A DNA stretch of 64,000 nucleotides from an uncultured Sphingomonas sp. (GTDB taxonomy: Bacteria > Pseudomonadota > Alphaproteobacteria > Sphingomonadales > Sphingomonadaceae), in NCBI RefSeq assembly GCF_936927845.1, contig NZ_CAKZHV010000067.1:62001-126000 (forward strand), read 5' to 3'. A program made the position numbers and the translations under genes. Below, one piece after another: positions 1 to 8,959 of this stretch (the first letter of the stretch is position 1; the number at the start of each line of letters is the position of its first letter). The notes under the pieces were generated by a model that was given only the letters and a program-made list of their open reading frames with translations, did no database searches and had not been told where the DNA came from.

Positions 1-572
1 GCGAGATTGTACTGGTTCTGCACGCAGACGATCGGCGCAATGGCGCGCGCCTCGGCGACCTGCGCGGGGGTCGCGTTGCTGGTGCCGAGATGGCGGATCA
101 ACCCTTCCGCCTGCATCGCGGCCATCGCCTCGAAGCTGCTGGCAATCGACTGATTTCCGCGACCGTGGTGACCCGGATGCACCCGGAAATTGACCACCTC
201 CAATCGCTCCAGACCAAGGTTGCGCAGATTGTCCTCTACCGCCGAGCGCAACTGCGCCGGCTCTTGCGCCGGGTTCCACGACGCATCCTCGCCGCGGATG
301 GCGCCGACCTTGGTGACGATGACGAGGCCGTCCGGATAGGGCGACAGCGCCTCGCGGATCAGCTGATTGGTGATGTGGGGACCGTAGAAGTCGCTGGTGT
401 CGATGTGATCGACACCCGCTGCCACCGCGTCGCGCAGCACCGCAAGCGCGGCGTCGCGGTCGCGTGGTGGCCCATAAACACCGGGCCCGGCTAGCTGCAT
501 CGCGCCGTAGCCGAGCCGCCGGACCTGTCGGTCACCGAGCTTGTAGGTTCCTGCGTGGTCAATCGTGCGCAT
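1..572 (-). CDS. Aldo/keto reductase (3' end cut by window edge)
   Basis: NAD(P)H-dependent aldo/keto reductase that should reduce small aldehydes or ketones in the cytoplasm. The visible 190 residues start MRTIDHAGTYKLGDR. They carry the family hallmarks in order: a DTSDFYGP segment with the catalytic Asp/Tyr pair, the lysine in IVTKVG, and a FRVHPGHH segment in the position of the catalytic His. The ATG at 572-570 is preceded by a good ribosome site (GAGGAG). The stop codon lies outside the window. The gene is divergent from the LysR regulator at 667, with a 94-bp shared promoter region, which is the usual arrangement of a LysR regulator and its target. The substrate cannot be told from the sequence. 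Confidence 0.85.
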   Translation of the reverse strand, partial: MRTIDHAGTYKLGDRQVRRLGYGAMQLAGPGVYGPPRDRDAALAVLRDAVAAGVDHIDTSDFYGPHITNQLIREALSPYPDGLVIVTKVGAIRGEDASWNPAQEPAQLRSAVEDNLRNLGLERLEVVNFRVHPGHHGRGNQSIASSFEAMAAMQAEGLIRHLGTSNATPAQVAEARAIAPIVCVQNQYNL

Positions 573-588
573 GGTCGTTCTCCTCAAA

Positions 589-622
589 GCGTGAACACGA
601 TTTAGGCGCATGACTTTCACGC
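589..622. promoter_or_regulatory. Inverted repeat, probable LysR operator
   Basis: GCGTGAA at 589-595 and TTCACGC at 616-622 form a perfect 7-bp inverted repeat with a 20-base gap. It lies between the divergent aldo/keto reductase and LysR genes. LysR proteins commonly bind such interrupted dyads, so this is the best candidate operator for the pair. That role is inferred from position. Confidence 0.4.
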
Positions 623-666
623 GATTAGCGGCCACGATCCGCACGCCCTGTTCGGATAACCGTACG

Positions 667-1569
667 ATGCCCGCCGATCTTTCCGACGTTCAAACGCTGC
701 TGGCGGTGGCCAAGGCGGGTGGTTTCCGTGAGGCGGGGCGGAGCAGCGGGGCAAGCGCGTCGACGATGAGCGAGGCGGTGCGCCGGCTTGAGGAGCGGCT
801 CGGCGTACGGCTGCTTCACCGCACCACCAGGAGTGTGACGCCGACCGAGGCCGGCCAGCGCCTGATCGAGCGGCTGGGTCCCGCGCTGGCCGAGGTGGAG
901 GCCGCGCTGCGTGTCGTGGACGAGCTCAAAGGTCGGCCTGCCGGCACGCTGCGGCTGAACGTGCCGGTCAGCGCCGCGCGGCTGGTGCTACCCGCGATCC
1001 TGCCAGGCTTTCTCGCGGCCTATCCCGACATTCGCGTCGAGGTCGATGCCGAGGACAGTTTCGTCGACGTGCTGGCGGCGGGCAGCGATGCGGGGATCCG
1101 CTACGACGACCGGCTCGAGCAGGACATGATTGCGATCCCGATCGGGCCACGGGTGCAGCGCTTCGCGACCGCGGCGTCACCGACCTACCTTGACCGACGC
1201 GGGCGGCCGTCACACCCGCGCGACCTGCTGGCGCACGACTGCATCCTGGGTCGCTTTGCCAGCGGCGCGCTGACCTCGCCATGGGAGTTCGAGCGGGACG
1301 GCGTGGTGGTAAAGGTCGAACCGTCCAGTCGCCTGGTCGTGCGGGTAAACGGGGCAACGGACCTGGCGATCGATGCGGCGCTGGGCGGCACTGGCGTGAT
1401 CCACTTGTTTGAGGACTGGCTGATGCCCCATCTGACCACCGGTACGCTCGAGCCTGTGCTGATGGAATGGTGGCAGCCCTTTTCGGGCCCGTTCCTTTAT
1501 TATTCGCAGCGCCGGCTGGTCCCGCAGCCGCTGCGCGCGTTCGTGGATCACGTCAAAGCGCTGGGATGA
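667..1569 (+). CDS. LysR-family transcriptional regulator
   Basis: DNA-binding regulator of 300 residues. The N-terminal winged helix (DLSDVQTLLAVAKAGGF, then SASTMSEAVRRLEERLGVRLLHR) is followed by the LysR effector-binding domain, which contains the usual GTLRLNVP turn after about residue 90. I chose the ATG at 667 (MPADLSDV) because it places the helix-turn-helix at the usual distance from the N terminus. An in-frame ATG at 610 would add 19 unrelated residues. It is divergent from the aldo/keto reductase, which is its likely target. It resembles the PA0477/DsdC-like group that regulates oxidoreductases, but the effector is unknown. Confidence 0.88.
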   Translation: MPADLSDVQTLLAVAKAGGFREAGRSSGASASTMSEAVRRLEERLGVRLLHRTTRSVTPTEAGQRLIERLGPALAEVEAALRVVDELKGRPAGTLRLNVPVSAARLVLPAILPGFLAAYPDIRVEVDAEDSFVDVLAAGSDAGIRYDDRLEQDMIAIPIGPRVQRFATAASPTYLDRRGRPSHPRDLLAHDCILGRFASGALTSPWEFERDGVVVKVEPSSRLVVRVNGATDLAIDAALGGTGVIHLFEDWLMPHLTTGTLEPVLMEWWQPFSGPFLYYSQRRLVPQPLRAFVDHVKALG

Positions 1570-1585
1570 CGGGGCTCTGAAGCGG

Positions 1586-2422
1586 TCAGCCGCCGGCTGC
1601 GCCCATTAGCCCGCGAACCTTGTCGGCGTCGGCCGGTGTTGCGGGATTGTACACGATCATGCCCAGCTCAGGCCTGCCCTCGACCGCAAAGGATGAGAAG
1701 TCGAGCTTCACCAGTCCGACCTCCGGATGGCGAATCCGCTTCACGCCTTCGCTGTGCGCGACGACATCGTTGTCGCGCCACAATGCCGCGAACTCCGGGC
1801 TCAGACGGCTCAGCTCCTCAACCAGTCGGGCGGCCGTCGCACTGCCGTGCGCACCAGCCCGCGCCACGTCGGCGCGAAATGCGCCAACGACGAAGCGCGC
1901 CACGCTGTCCCAATCCTCGTTGCGACTGCGGCTTCTGCCGCCCGTGAACATCAGCCGCAGGATGTTGCGCCCGTCGGCCGGCAGCAGTGCATAGTCGGTC
2001 AGCAGTGCCGCGGCGGCGCGATTCCAGCCGACGATGTCCCACATCGCCGTCTTGATGATCGCCGGGCTGAACGGCATCCCATCGAGCACGCGCTGTAGCC
2101 GTGGAGTGATGCCGTCGATCGGTTGGTAGCGCTTGTCCGGCAGACGACCGAGGCCGAGCATGTAAAGGTGTTCGCGCTCGGGCTCAGTCAGCATCAGTCC
2201 CTTGGCCAGGCGATCGAGCACGTCGGCGGAGGGCGCACCGCCACGCCCCTGTTCCAGCCAGGTGTACCAAGTTGCGCTGATGTTGGCGCGGCTGGCCACT
2301 TCCTCCCGGCGCAGCCCCGGCGTGCGTCGCCTGCCACCCGTGTAGCCGAAGGTTGCCGGATCCAGGCGGGCGCGACGATCGCGCAGGTACACGCCGAGCA
2401 GATTGGGCGTTGTGCTGGCCAT
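1586..2422 (-). CDS. XRE-family regulator with MmyB-like ligand-binding domain
   Basis: Cytoplasmic transcription factor of about 278 residues. An N-terminal helix-turn-helix (RTPGLRREEVASRANISATWYTWLEQGR) is followed by the MmyB-type PAS-like domain, with the typical NILRLMF and GRPELGMIVYNP blocks. The family usually senses a fatty-acid-like or small hydrophobic ligand and controls a neighbouring SDR or oxidoreductase gene. That fits here, because an NAD-dependent epimerase starts 96 bp away on the opposite strand. The ATG at 2422 is preferred over one at 2449 because AGGA lies 8 bases upstream of it. Confidence 0.87.
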   Translation of the reverse strand: MASTTPNLLGVYLRDRRARLDPATFGYTGGRRRTPGLRREEVASRANISATWYTWLEQGRGGAPSADVLDRLAKGLMLTEPEREHLYMLGLGRLPDKRYQPIDGITPRLQRVLDGMPFSPAIIKTAMWDIVGWNRAAAALLTDYALLPADGRNILRLMFTGGRSRSRNEDWDSVARFVVGAFRADVARAGAHGSATAARLVEELSRLSPEFAALWRDNDVVAHSEGVKRIRHPEVGLVKLDFSSFAVEGRPELGMIVYNPATPADADKVRGLMGAAGG

Positions 2423-2518
2423 CACCGATCCTGTTGGTCGTTTTACCATGATAAGGTCACTACTTTAACATGCTGCCGTCGGCTGCGACATCCTTCTCCG
2501 GCAAGAAGGAGATTAACG

Positions 2519-3421
2519 ATGCGCGTGTTCCTGACCGGCGCGACCGGCTTCATCGGCTCGCATCTCATTCCCGAACTACTTGGCCGCGGTCACCGGGTAC
2601 TTGGCCTGGCGCGCTCCGACGCGGGTGCGCGGCAACTCGAGGCTGCAGGCGCCGAAATCCATCGCGGCGACCTTGAGCAGCCCGAAACGCTCGCCAACGG
2701 GGCGGCCATGGCTGACGCGGTGATCCATTGTGCCTTCGACCACAACTTCAGCACCTTTGTAGAAAACACTCGCAAGGACGAACGCAATATCGCCGCGATG
2801 GGTGACGGGCTGGACGGAACTCACAAGCCGCTGCTCATCACCTCGGGCGTCGGCATCGGCACGCCGCTCGGGGGCGGCGTGGCAACTGAGGACGTGCTCA
2901 ATCCGCGCCATGCAAATCCGCGCATCGCGACCGAACTTGCGGGCGCGGCACTGACCGCGCGGCGCATCGACGTACGCACGATACGCCTGCCGCAGGTGCA
3001 CGACACGACCAAGGCCGGGCTCATCACGCCGTTGATCGCCGAAGCGCGCCGGGCCGGCGCGATTGCTTATTTGGGCGAAGGCCGGACGCGCTGGGCCGCC
3101 GCACATATCAGCGACGTGGCCAGGCTCTACGTCCTGGCGCTGGAGAAGGGCGAGCCGGGCGCGCGCTACAATGCCTGCGCCGAGGAAGGCGTCCCCGCGC
3201 GCGACATCGCCGAGGCAATCGGCCGCGGCACAGGGCTGCCAGTCCGTTCGATCTCTGACGACGAGATTGAGCGATATTTCGGCTGGATGGCGCCGTTCGC
3301 CGGGCTCGACATGGTTGCGTCGAACGCCTGGACGCGGGCGCGGCTCGGCTGGGAGCCGATCGGACCCGATCTGCTCACCGACCTCGCCGAAACCGACTAT
3401 GCGGTGCCAGCCGGCACCTGA
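2519..3421 (+). CDS. NAD-dependent epimerase/dehydratase family protein (extended SDR)
   Basis: Oxidoreductase of 300 residues. The Rossmann motif TGATGFIGSHL sits at residues 6-16. It is followed by GDLEQPETL, the substrate region, and a C-terminal half typical of atypical extended SDRs (ARYNACAEEGVPARDIAEAIG). The catalytic Tyr-x3-Lys is not obvious, as in many atypical SDRs of this subgroup. The ATG at 2519 has a near-ideal AAGGAG site 10 bases upstream. The gene is divergent from the XRE/MmyB regulator, a common pairing. The substrate is unknown. Confidence 0.88.
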   Translation: MRVFLTGATGFIGSHLIPELLGRGHRVLGLARSDAGARQLEAAGAEIHRGDLEQPETLANGAAMADAVIHCAFDHNFSTFVENTRKDERNIAAMGDGLDGTHKPLLITSGVGIGTPLGGGVATEDVLNPRHANPRIATELAGAALTARRIDVRTIRLPQVHDTTKAGLITPLIAEARRAGAIAYLGEGRTRWAAAHISDVARLYVLALEKGEPGARYNACAEEGVPARDIAEAIGRGTGLPVRSISDDEIERYFGWMAPFAGLDMVASNAWTRARLGWEPIGPDLLTDLAETDYAVPAGT

Positions 3422-3520
3422 CCTGCGTGTCGACCTCGCGCTGTCAACACCACGCGCTCACATGAACGAACCGCCGCTTTCGCCGCCACCGAGAAGTGGT
3501 CTTCAACGGCTACCGCCGGA

Positions 3521-5731
3521 TCATCCTCGATCGGCACCAGTTGGTAGCAGCGGAAGCGATCGCTGCCGCGAGCCCGTGGCCATCGCCAAGGCATTCGCCA
3601 GCGCAGCAGCAGTCGGCCCTTGCGCGCATTCGCCGGTGCCGAGGAACGGCGTACCGGGGCGGTCGATGATCTCGACCGCGACGGTGCGCGGCGCGTTGCC
3701 GAAGCGCAGGATCGGGTAGGTGCTCCAGTCATAGGCGGTGCGGCGCGCGCCGTCGTGGCTCGCCGCCTCGAACGCGGTCCAGCTCAGCGACTGGACGATC
3801 CCGCCCTCGACCTGGTTGCGGATGCCGTCGGGATTGACCGCCTCGCCGCTGTCGACCGCCGCGACCGCGCGGTGGACGATCAGGCGGTCTTCAACCGGCA
3901 CGCGCTCGACGTCGAGTGCGACCGCCAAATAGGCGCCGTGGTTCTTGTAGCGCGCGAAGGCGAACCCGCGGCCGCGGTTGGGGGCGACGCGGTAGCGCGA
4001 CCAGCCGAACCTCTCGGCTGTCCGGCTGATCACCGCCGCGGCGCGCGGGTCGTCGAGATGCGCGAGCCGGAACGCGACCGGATCTTCTCCCGCCGCCGCG
4101 GCGAGTTCGTCCATGAAGCTTTCGAGCGCGAAGATGTTCAGGTGTGCGCCCAATCCGCGCAGCGCCGACACGCGGATCGGCATGTCGGGCAGAAAATGGC
4201 TGACCACGCGCTGATTGGGAAAGCGGTACAGCGGAATCGCATTTCGATCCCCGCCGCCATTGGGTTGCGGGATCGGCTTTGGCGGGGTGGCCGGAAACGG
4301 CGGCACCATCTCCTGCCCGGCGAGCAGATCACCCGCCGCGGTCGGGCGCGTGCTGTGCGTGTTGCTCCAAACCTGGTGCTGCCAGTCGACGATCCGGCCC
4401 GCGGCGTCGAGCGCGGCGTCGAGCTGCGCCAGCATCGCTGGGCCGAGCGGCTCCCAGCCGTGTTCCTGCGCGCGGCTCCATTGCAACCGCACGGGCACGC
4501 CGGGCACGGCACGCGCGACCAGGGCAGCGTCACCCGCGACGTCGTCGGCACCGTTGTGACCGTAGCAGCCCGCACCTTCTCGGTGGACGCAGCGGATGCG
4601 TTCAACCGGCATGGACAGCAGTTCGGCGAGCGAATGGCGCAGCGGTTCGACGCCCTGGCTGTGCGTCCACACCGTCATCTGTCCGTCCCGGAACAGCGCC
4701 ACCGCGCACGACGGACCGATCGCGCCGTGCATCAGGTACGGGCGGTCGTAGCGGGCCGACAGCCGCCGAACAGGGCGGGCCGCGGGATCGCCGCGCTCCT
4801 CCGCGATCGTCTGGCTCTCGCGCCGCATCGTCAGCAACGCGCCCGGCAGCGCGCCGGGAAGCTGCGCGGGCGGCGTTGCGATCGACCCGCCGCGTGCCGC
4901 GGCCTGGAGTGCACGTTCGAGCGGCCACTCGCGCGGACCAACGATCGCCGCGAAGTTCCCCAGTTGAACGACGCGGGTGACGCCGGGCTGTTGTGCGATC
5001 GCTGCCACGTCGAGCTTGGCGCGGGTGCCCGACATCGGCCCGCGCAGCACGCGTGCGTGCACCATGCCGGGCAGGCGCATGTCGTGGACGTAGGCGGCCT
5101 GCCCGGTCAGCTTGGCGGGGAGGTCGACCCGCGGCACGGGATGTCCGATCAACCGGCGTGCCGCGACACGCTTGCGCGGAACGTCGGCGCGCGCACGAAC
5201 GGCAAGTGACGTGGCCCCGGCCAAGTCGGCGTAGGACAGGCGGCGTCCGTGTCCGTCAAGCACCGCACCGTCGCGCGTGAACAGGTCGGTTGCCGCAACA
5301 CCCCAGCGCGCGGCCGCCGCCTCCGCCAGCAGGAGGCGCACGTTGGCGGCGGCATTGGCGACCGCCGTGCCGCTCTGTTCGAGCGTTTGACTGCCAGCAG
5401 TCACGCCCTCGTTCGGCGTCAGCCCGGTATCGGCGGTGATGAGGTTCACGTCAGCCATCGCGACGTCGAGTTCGTCCGCGGCGAGCTGCGCGATCGCGGT
5501 CTTGATGCCGGTGCCGAGCTCGGCCTTGCCGGTGAACACCGTGACGCAACCGTCCGGTGCAATACGGATCCAGGCGTCCAGGTCGGGAAACTTGGAAAGC
5601 GTGCCGGGCAGGTCGGGCGCGACCGTCGGCGGACCGCCGCTACCTTCGCCGCCGCCGGTCTGCGCCGCGGCCGGGGTGATCGCAAAGGCGACTATCAGCC
5701 CGCCGAGCATCTCGCGGCGCGATGGCGTCAC
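3521..5731 (-). CDS. Molybdopterin-binding subunit of a xanthine dehydrogenase/isoquinoline oxidoreductase-type hydroxylase
   Basis: Large catalytic subunit (736 residues) of a periplasmic molybdenum hydroxylase of the IorB/NicB type, which oxidises aldehydes or N-heterocycles. The N terminus has an SRREML segment followed by a hydrophobic stretch and AAA-Q, which looks like a Tat signal. Domain landmarks are VFTGKAELGTGIKTAIAQ, the second-domain YVHDMRLPGMVHARV, RVSALRGLGAH, and near the C terminus GTGECAQGPTAAA with the catalytic Glu. The GTG start at 5731 overlaps the stop of the [2Fe-2S] gene (GTGA), giving the order cytochrome c, Fe-S, Mo. With a cytochrome partner the electron acceptor is probably the respiratory chain rather than oxygen or NAD. 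The substrate is unknown. Confidence 0.88.
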   Translation of the reverse strand: MTPSRREMLGGLIVAFAITPAAAQTGGGEGSGGPPTVAPDLPGTLSKFPDLDAWIRIAPDGCVTVFTGKAELGTGIKTAIAQLAADELDVAMADVNLITADTGLTPNEGVTAGSQTLEQSGTAVANAAANVRLLLAEAAAARWGVAATDLFTRDGAVLDGHGRRLSYADLAGATSLAVRARADVPRKRVAARRLIGHPVPRVDLPAKLTGQAAYVHDMRLPGMVHARVLRGPMSGTRAKLDVAAIAQQPGVTRVVQLGNFAAIVGPREWPLERALQAAARGGSIATPPAQLPGALPGALLTMRRESQTIAEERGDPAARPVRRLSARYDRPYLMHGAIGPSCAVALFRDGQMTVWTHSQGVEPLRHSLAELLSMPVERIRCVHREGAGCYGHNGADDVAGDAALVARAVPGVPVRLQWSRAQEHGWEPLGPAMLAQLDAALDAAGRIVDWQHQVWSNTHSTRPTAAGDLLAGQEMVPPFPATPPKPIPQPNGGGDRNAIPLYRFPNQRVVSHFLPDMPIRVSALRGLGAHLNIFALESFMDELAAAAGEDPVAFRLAHLDDPRAAAVISRTAERFGWSRYRVAPNRGRGFAFARYKNHGAYLAVALDVERVPVEDRLIVHRAVAAVDSGEAVNPDGIRNQVEGGIVQSLSWTAFEAASHDGARRTAYDWSTYPILRFGNAPRTVAVEIIDRPGTPFLGTGECAQGPTAAALANALAMATGSRQRSLPLLPTGADRG

Positions 5732-6219
5732 GTGACCGGCTCCGCAGGCTCGACCACGCCACCGCCGCGCGCGACCGCGGCGCGGCGCACCGCGCGCAGG
5801 ATGCGCATGTGCGTGCCGCAGCGACACAGCGAGGGCGCCATCGCGGTGCGCACCTCATCCTCGCTCGGCGTGATTGTCCACCGCAGCAGCGCCTCGGCGC
5901 GCGCGATCATGCCCGGGATGCAATAACCGCATTGGCCAGCCTGTTCGTGCAGGAACGCCTGCTGCACATCGCCGGGCGCCTCGGCGGTGCCAAGCCCTTC
6001 GACGGTCGTGATCGCGCGACCGCCGACCGCCCCCACGGGCAGCAGGCAGGAAAAAACCGGACGATCATCGACCAGCACGGTGCAGGCGCCGCACTGACCC
6101 AGCCCGCACCCGAACTTGGCGGCATGCAGGTGCAGATCGTCGCGCAGCACGTAGAGCAGCGGCGTCGCGGGATCGACGTCGGCGCGCGCTCTCGCGCCAT
6201 TGACGGTCAATTCGATCAC
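5728..6219 (-). CDS. [2Fe-2S] subunit of molybdenum hydroxylase
   Basis: Small electron-transfer subunit (163 residues) of the same hydroxylase. It contains two [2Fe-2S] sites. The N-terminal plant-ferredoxin site is FGCGLGQCGACTVLVDD followed by SC about residue 60. The C-terminal four-helix site shows QCGYCIPGM and, about 30 residues later, LCRCGTH. No signal peptide is seen, which fits co-export with the Tat-carrying large subunit. The start is GTG at 6219, overlapping the TGA of the cytochrome gene and preceded by GGAAGG. The operon is tightly coupled, with GTGA overlaps on both sides. Confidence 0.9.
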   Translation of the reverse strand: MIELTVNGARARADVDPATPLLYVLRDDLHLHAAKFGCGLGQCGACTVLVDDRPVFSCLLPVGAVGGRAITTVEGLGTAEAPGDVQQAFLHEQAGQCGYCIPGMIARAEALLRWTITPSEDEVRTAMAPSLCRCGTHMRILRAVRRAAVARGGGVVEPAEPVT

Positions 6220-7502
6220 TCGCCTTCCTTTCTGGCCTTTGCGACCTCGGCTGGCAGGTCTTTCCACGCCGGGCCGGTGCCGTGACGCGCCTGCAGATAC
6301 GCGACGATCTCGGCGATCTGCGCGTCGTTCAGCGCGTCGGCATAAGCCGGCATGTACGGGCCGCTCGCCGACACGGGCGGGCGCAGGCCTTGCAGGATGA
6401 TCTGGATCGTGTCGCGCGGATTGTCCTCGTGCAGCGGCGTGCCGAGCGGCAGCAGCGGTCGACCGGCCACGACCATCGGCGCACCGGGTTCGTGGCAAAC
6501 GGCACATGCACCTTCGTACAGCCTCGCGCCGATCGGATGCGCGCGCGTCGCCGACGCGCGACGGTCCGGCAGCGGCGGTTCGGCACGCGCGGCGGGTGCC
6601 TGGCGCATCCACCACGCGTAATAGGTCGCGAGTGCGTGCACGTCTTCGGGAGCGGCCCGCGCAAGATTGTAGGTGACCGGACCCATTGGTCCGGCGGCCG
6701 CGGCATGATGAACGCTCAATCCCGTGCGCAGATACGCGTCCAGCCGCTCGGGCGTCCACGCGCGCACCGCGGCCGAGCGCGCGTTGATCGGCGGCGCATA
6801 CCACCCGCCCGACCAGCCGCCGTTATAGGCATCTTCGCCGCGCTTCTCCTGCTGCAACAATCCGCGCGGGCTGTGGCAGGCGCTGCAATGCGCCAGCGTT
6901 TCACCCAGGTAACGTCCGCGGTTCCATTCGGCCGACTGCGATGCGTCGGCGCGGACCGCCCGTGGACGAAAAAACAGCAGCTTCCATCCGGCGAGCAACG
7001 GGCGGAAGCCGAGCGGCGGGATCAGATCGTTGGCGGGTGGTTTGGCGCTCACCGGGGCGCGCGTCATCAGAAAAGCGTAAAGTGCATCGACATCGGCGTC
7101 GGTGATCCCGGCATAATGGGTGTACGGAAAAGCCGGGTAAAGATGGCTGCCGTCGCGCCCAACCCCGCGGTGCAGCGCACGCGCGAACGCGGCGCGCGAC
7201 CAGCGGCCGATCCCGGTGTCGGGATCGGGCGTGATGTTGCTGCCGTAGATCGTGCCGAACGGCGTCTTGACCGGGTATCCACCGGCATAGGGTCGCCCTC
7301 CGCTCGACTGGTGACAGCTGACGCAATTGCCGACGCGCGCCAGGTTCGCGCCGCGCGCGACCAATGCAGCGTCGAACGAGCGGGGATCGGGGCGTGGAAC
7401 CTCGGCGATCGAGGGCCGATAGGTAAGAAGCAGCAGCAGCAGCGCCGTAAGCAGCGCGACGACCAGCAGCAGCGTCAGCCGCCCCGCGCTTCCGGCCCTC
7501 AC
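6216..7502 (-). CDS. Triheme cytochrome c subunit
   Basis: Membrane-anchored periplasmic c-type cytochrome of 428 residues. It has one N-terminal transmembrane anchor (LLLVVALLTALLLLLL, residues 10-25) and three heme-binding CxxCH motifs: CVSCH, CSACH and CAVCH. The layout matches the cytochrome subunits of gluconate, alcohol and IorB/NicB-type dehydrogenases, which pass electrons to quinone or cytochrome oxidase. It is the first gene of the operon with the Fe-S and molybdopterin subunits. The start is GTG at 7502. It is the natural electron outlet for the hydroxylase. Confidence 0.9.
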   Translation of the reverse strand: MRAGSAGRLTLLLVVALLTALLLLLLTYRPSIAEVPRPDPRSFDAALVARGANLARVGNCVSCHQSSGGRPYAGGYPVKTPFGTIYGSNITPDPDTGIGRWSRAAFARALHRGVGRDGSHLYPAFPYTHYAGITDADVDALYAFLMTRAPVSAKPPANDLIPPLGFRPLLAGWKLLFFRPRAVRADASQSAEWNRGRYLGETLAHCSACHSPRGLLQQEKRGEDAYNGGWSGGWYAPPINARSAAVRAWTPERLDAYLRTGLSVHHAAAAGPMGPVTYNLARAAPEDVHALATYYAWWMRQAPAARAEPPLPDRRASATRAHPIGARLYEGACAVCHEPGAPMVVAGRPLLPLGTPLHEDNPRDTIQIILQGLRPPVSASGPYMPAYADALNDAQIAEIVAYLQARHGTGPAWKDLPAEVAKARKEGE

Positions 7503-7672
7503 GATTGGTTCACAGGCAGCGCGGTCATCATCTCACAACACGCGAGCAGGTCAGAGGTTCGCTGGATTGATATGTTGTGCCGGCCTGCTGGGTAACATCG
7601 TGTGTCTCAATCGGCTGCCGTGGATATGCAGCCACATCGGATGGTTCTGCGGCCATCAAACCGGGAGTTCTC

Positions 7673-8959
7673 ATGGTCAGGATCGTGCCGCGCCACCTGC
7701 TGCTCGCAACCGCAGCGCTCGCCACCAGCGTTCATGCGCAAGCGCCGAAGAAGATCGTTGGGCTGGAGCCGCAGCCCGAGCCTTATGCGACCAAATCCGT
7801 CATCAACCATCCGCGCACGATCGGCTGGCCCGAGGGACGCACGCCGGTCGCGCCGCGCGGCTATCAGGTGGTGAAGTTCGCAGGCGGCCTCGATTATCCA
7901 CGACAGGCCTTGCTGCTGCCGAACGGCGACGTGATCGTGTCCGAGGCGCGCACCAAGCCCAAGCTCGATGCCGAGCCCGAGGTCCAGCGCGGACAGGCGT
8001 TGTCGAAAACCACCGGCTACAGCGCCAACCGGCTGACGCTCCTGCGCGACGCCGATCGCGACGGCGTCGCCGAGCAGCGCTTCGTGCTGCGTGAAGGACT
8101 GAACCAGCCGTTCGGGATGCAATATGCCGGCGGTCGGCTCTACGTCGCCAACACCGACAGCGTGGTCAGCTTCCCGTTCCAGCCCGGGCAGACGCGCATC
8201 ACCGCGGCACCGACCGCACTCGCCTCGTTGCCGGCCGGCGGCTACAACAATCATTGGACGCGCAACCTGCTGCTCAGCCCGGACGCGCGCACGCTCTACG
8301 TCTCGGTCGGCTCGGCCTCCAACGTCGGCGAACACGGCATGGCCGAGGAGAAGCGCCGCGCCGCGATCCTGGCGATCGATCTCGCAACGGGGCGTGAGCG
8401 CTTGTATGCCTCGGGGCTGCGCAATCCCGTCGGTATGGCATGGGCGCCCGGGACCGGCACGGGCGGCGCTACCTTATGGGCGGCCGTCAACGAACGCGAC
8501 GAATTCGGCGACGATATCTCGCCCGATTACCTCGTCGGGGTGCGCGAAGGCGGCTTTTACGGCTGGCCGTACAGCTATTACGGCAAGCAGGACCCGCGCC
8601 ATGCCAATGAACGCCGCGACCTGCTCGCCACCACCTTGCTGCCCGATGTCGCGGTCGGGGCGCACGCCGCAGCCCTTGGCATCGCGTTTGCCAAGGGTGC
8701 GGACGCCAACACCGCGTACGTCGCCCGCCACGGATCGTGGAACCGGTCGAGCTTCATCGGCTACGATGTGCTCGCCGTACCCTTCGCCGCCGGTCGCCCG
8801 GCAGCGGCGCCGCAGCCGTTCCTGACCGGCTTTGTCGCCGACGCGAAAAAGGGTGACGTCTACGGGCGACCAGTCAGCGTGCAGACGCGCGAGGATGGTG
8901 CGATCTTCGTGGTCGACGATGCCGGTGACACGATCTGGATGGTGCGCCGTACGTCGTGA
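7673..8959 (+). CDS. PQQ-dependent sugar dehydrogenase (GSDH/sorbosone dehydrogenase-like)
   Basis: Periplasmic beta-propeller dehydrogenase of 428 residues. A signal peptide (MVRIVPRHLLLATAALATSVHAQ) is followed by the soluble glucose/sorbosone dehydrogenase fold. Signature stretches are GLDYPRQALLLPNGDVIVSEA, GYNNHWTRNLLLSPD, YASGLRNPVGMAWAPG and EGGFYGWPYSYYG. These carry the conserved His and Arg/Asn residues that hold PQQ and calcium in this family. The ATG at 7673 has GGGAG seven bases upstream and gives a clean signal peptide, so an ATG at 7577 is rejected. The stop overlaps the next gene start (GTGA). Actual PQQ binding is assumed from the family. Confidence 0.85.
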   Translation: MVRIVPRHLLLATAALATSVHAQAPKKIVGLEPQPEPYATKSVINHPRTIGWPEGRTPVAPRGYQVVKFAGGLDYPRQALLLPNGDVIVSEARTKPKLDAEPEVQRGQALSKTTGYSANRLTLLRDADRDGVAEQRFVLREGLNQPFGMQYAGGRLYVANTDSVVSFPFQPGQTRITAAPTALASLPAGGYNNHWTRNLLLSPDARTLYVSVGSASNVGEHGMAEEKRRAAILAIDLATGRERLYASGLRNPVGMAWAPGTGTGGATLWAAVNERDEFGDDISPDYLVGVREGGFYGWPYSYYGKQDPRHANERRDLLATTLLPDVAVGAHAAALGIAFAKGADANTAYVARHGSWNRSSFIGYDVLAVPFAAGRPAAAPQPFLTGFVADAKKGDVYGRPVSVQTREDGAIFVVDDAGDTIWMVRRTS

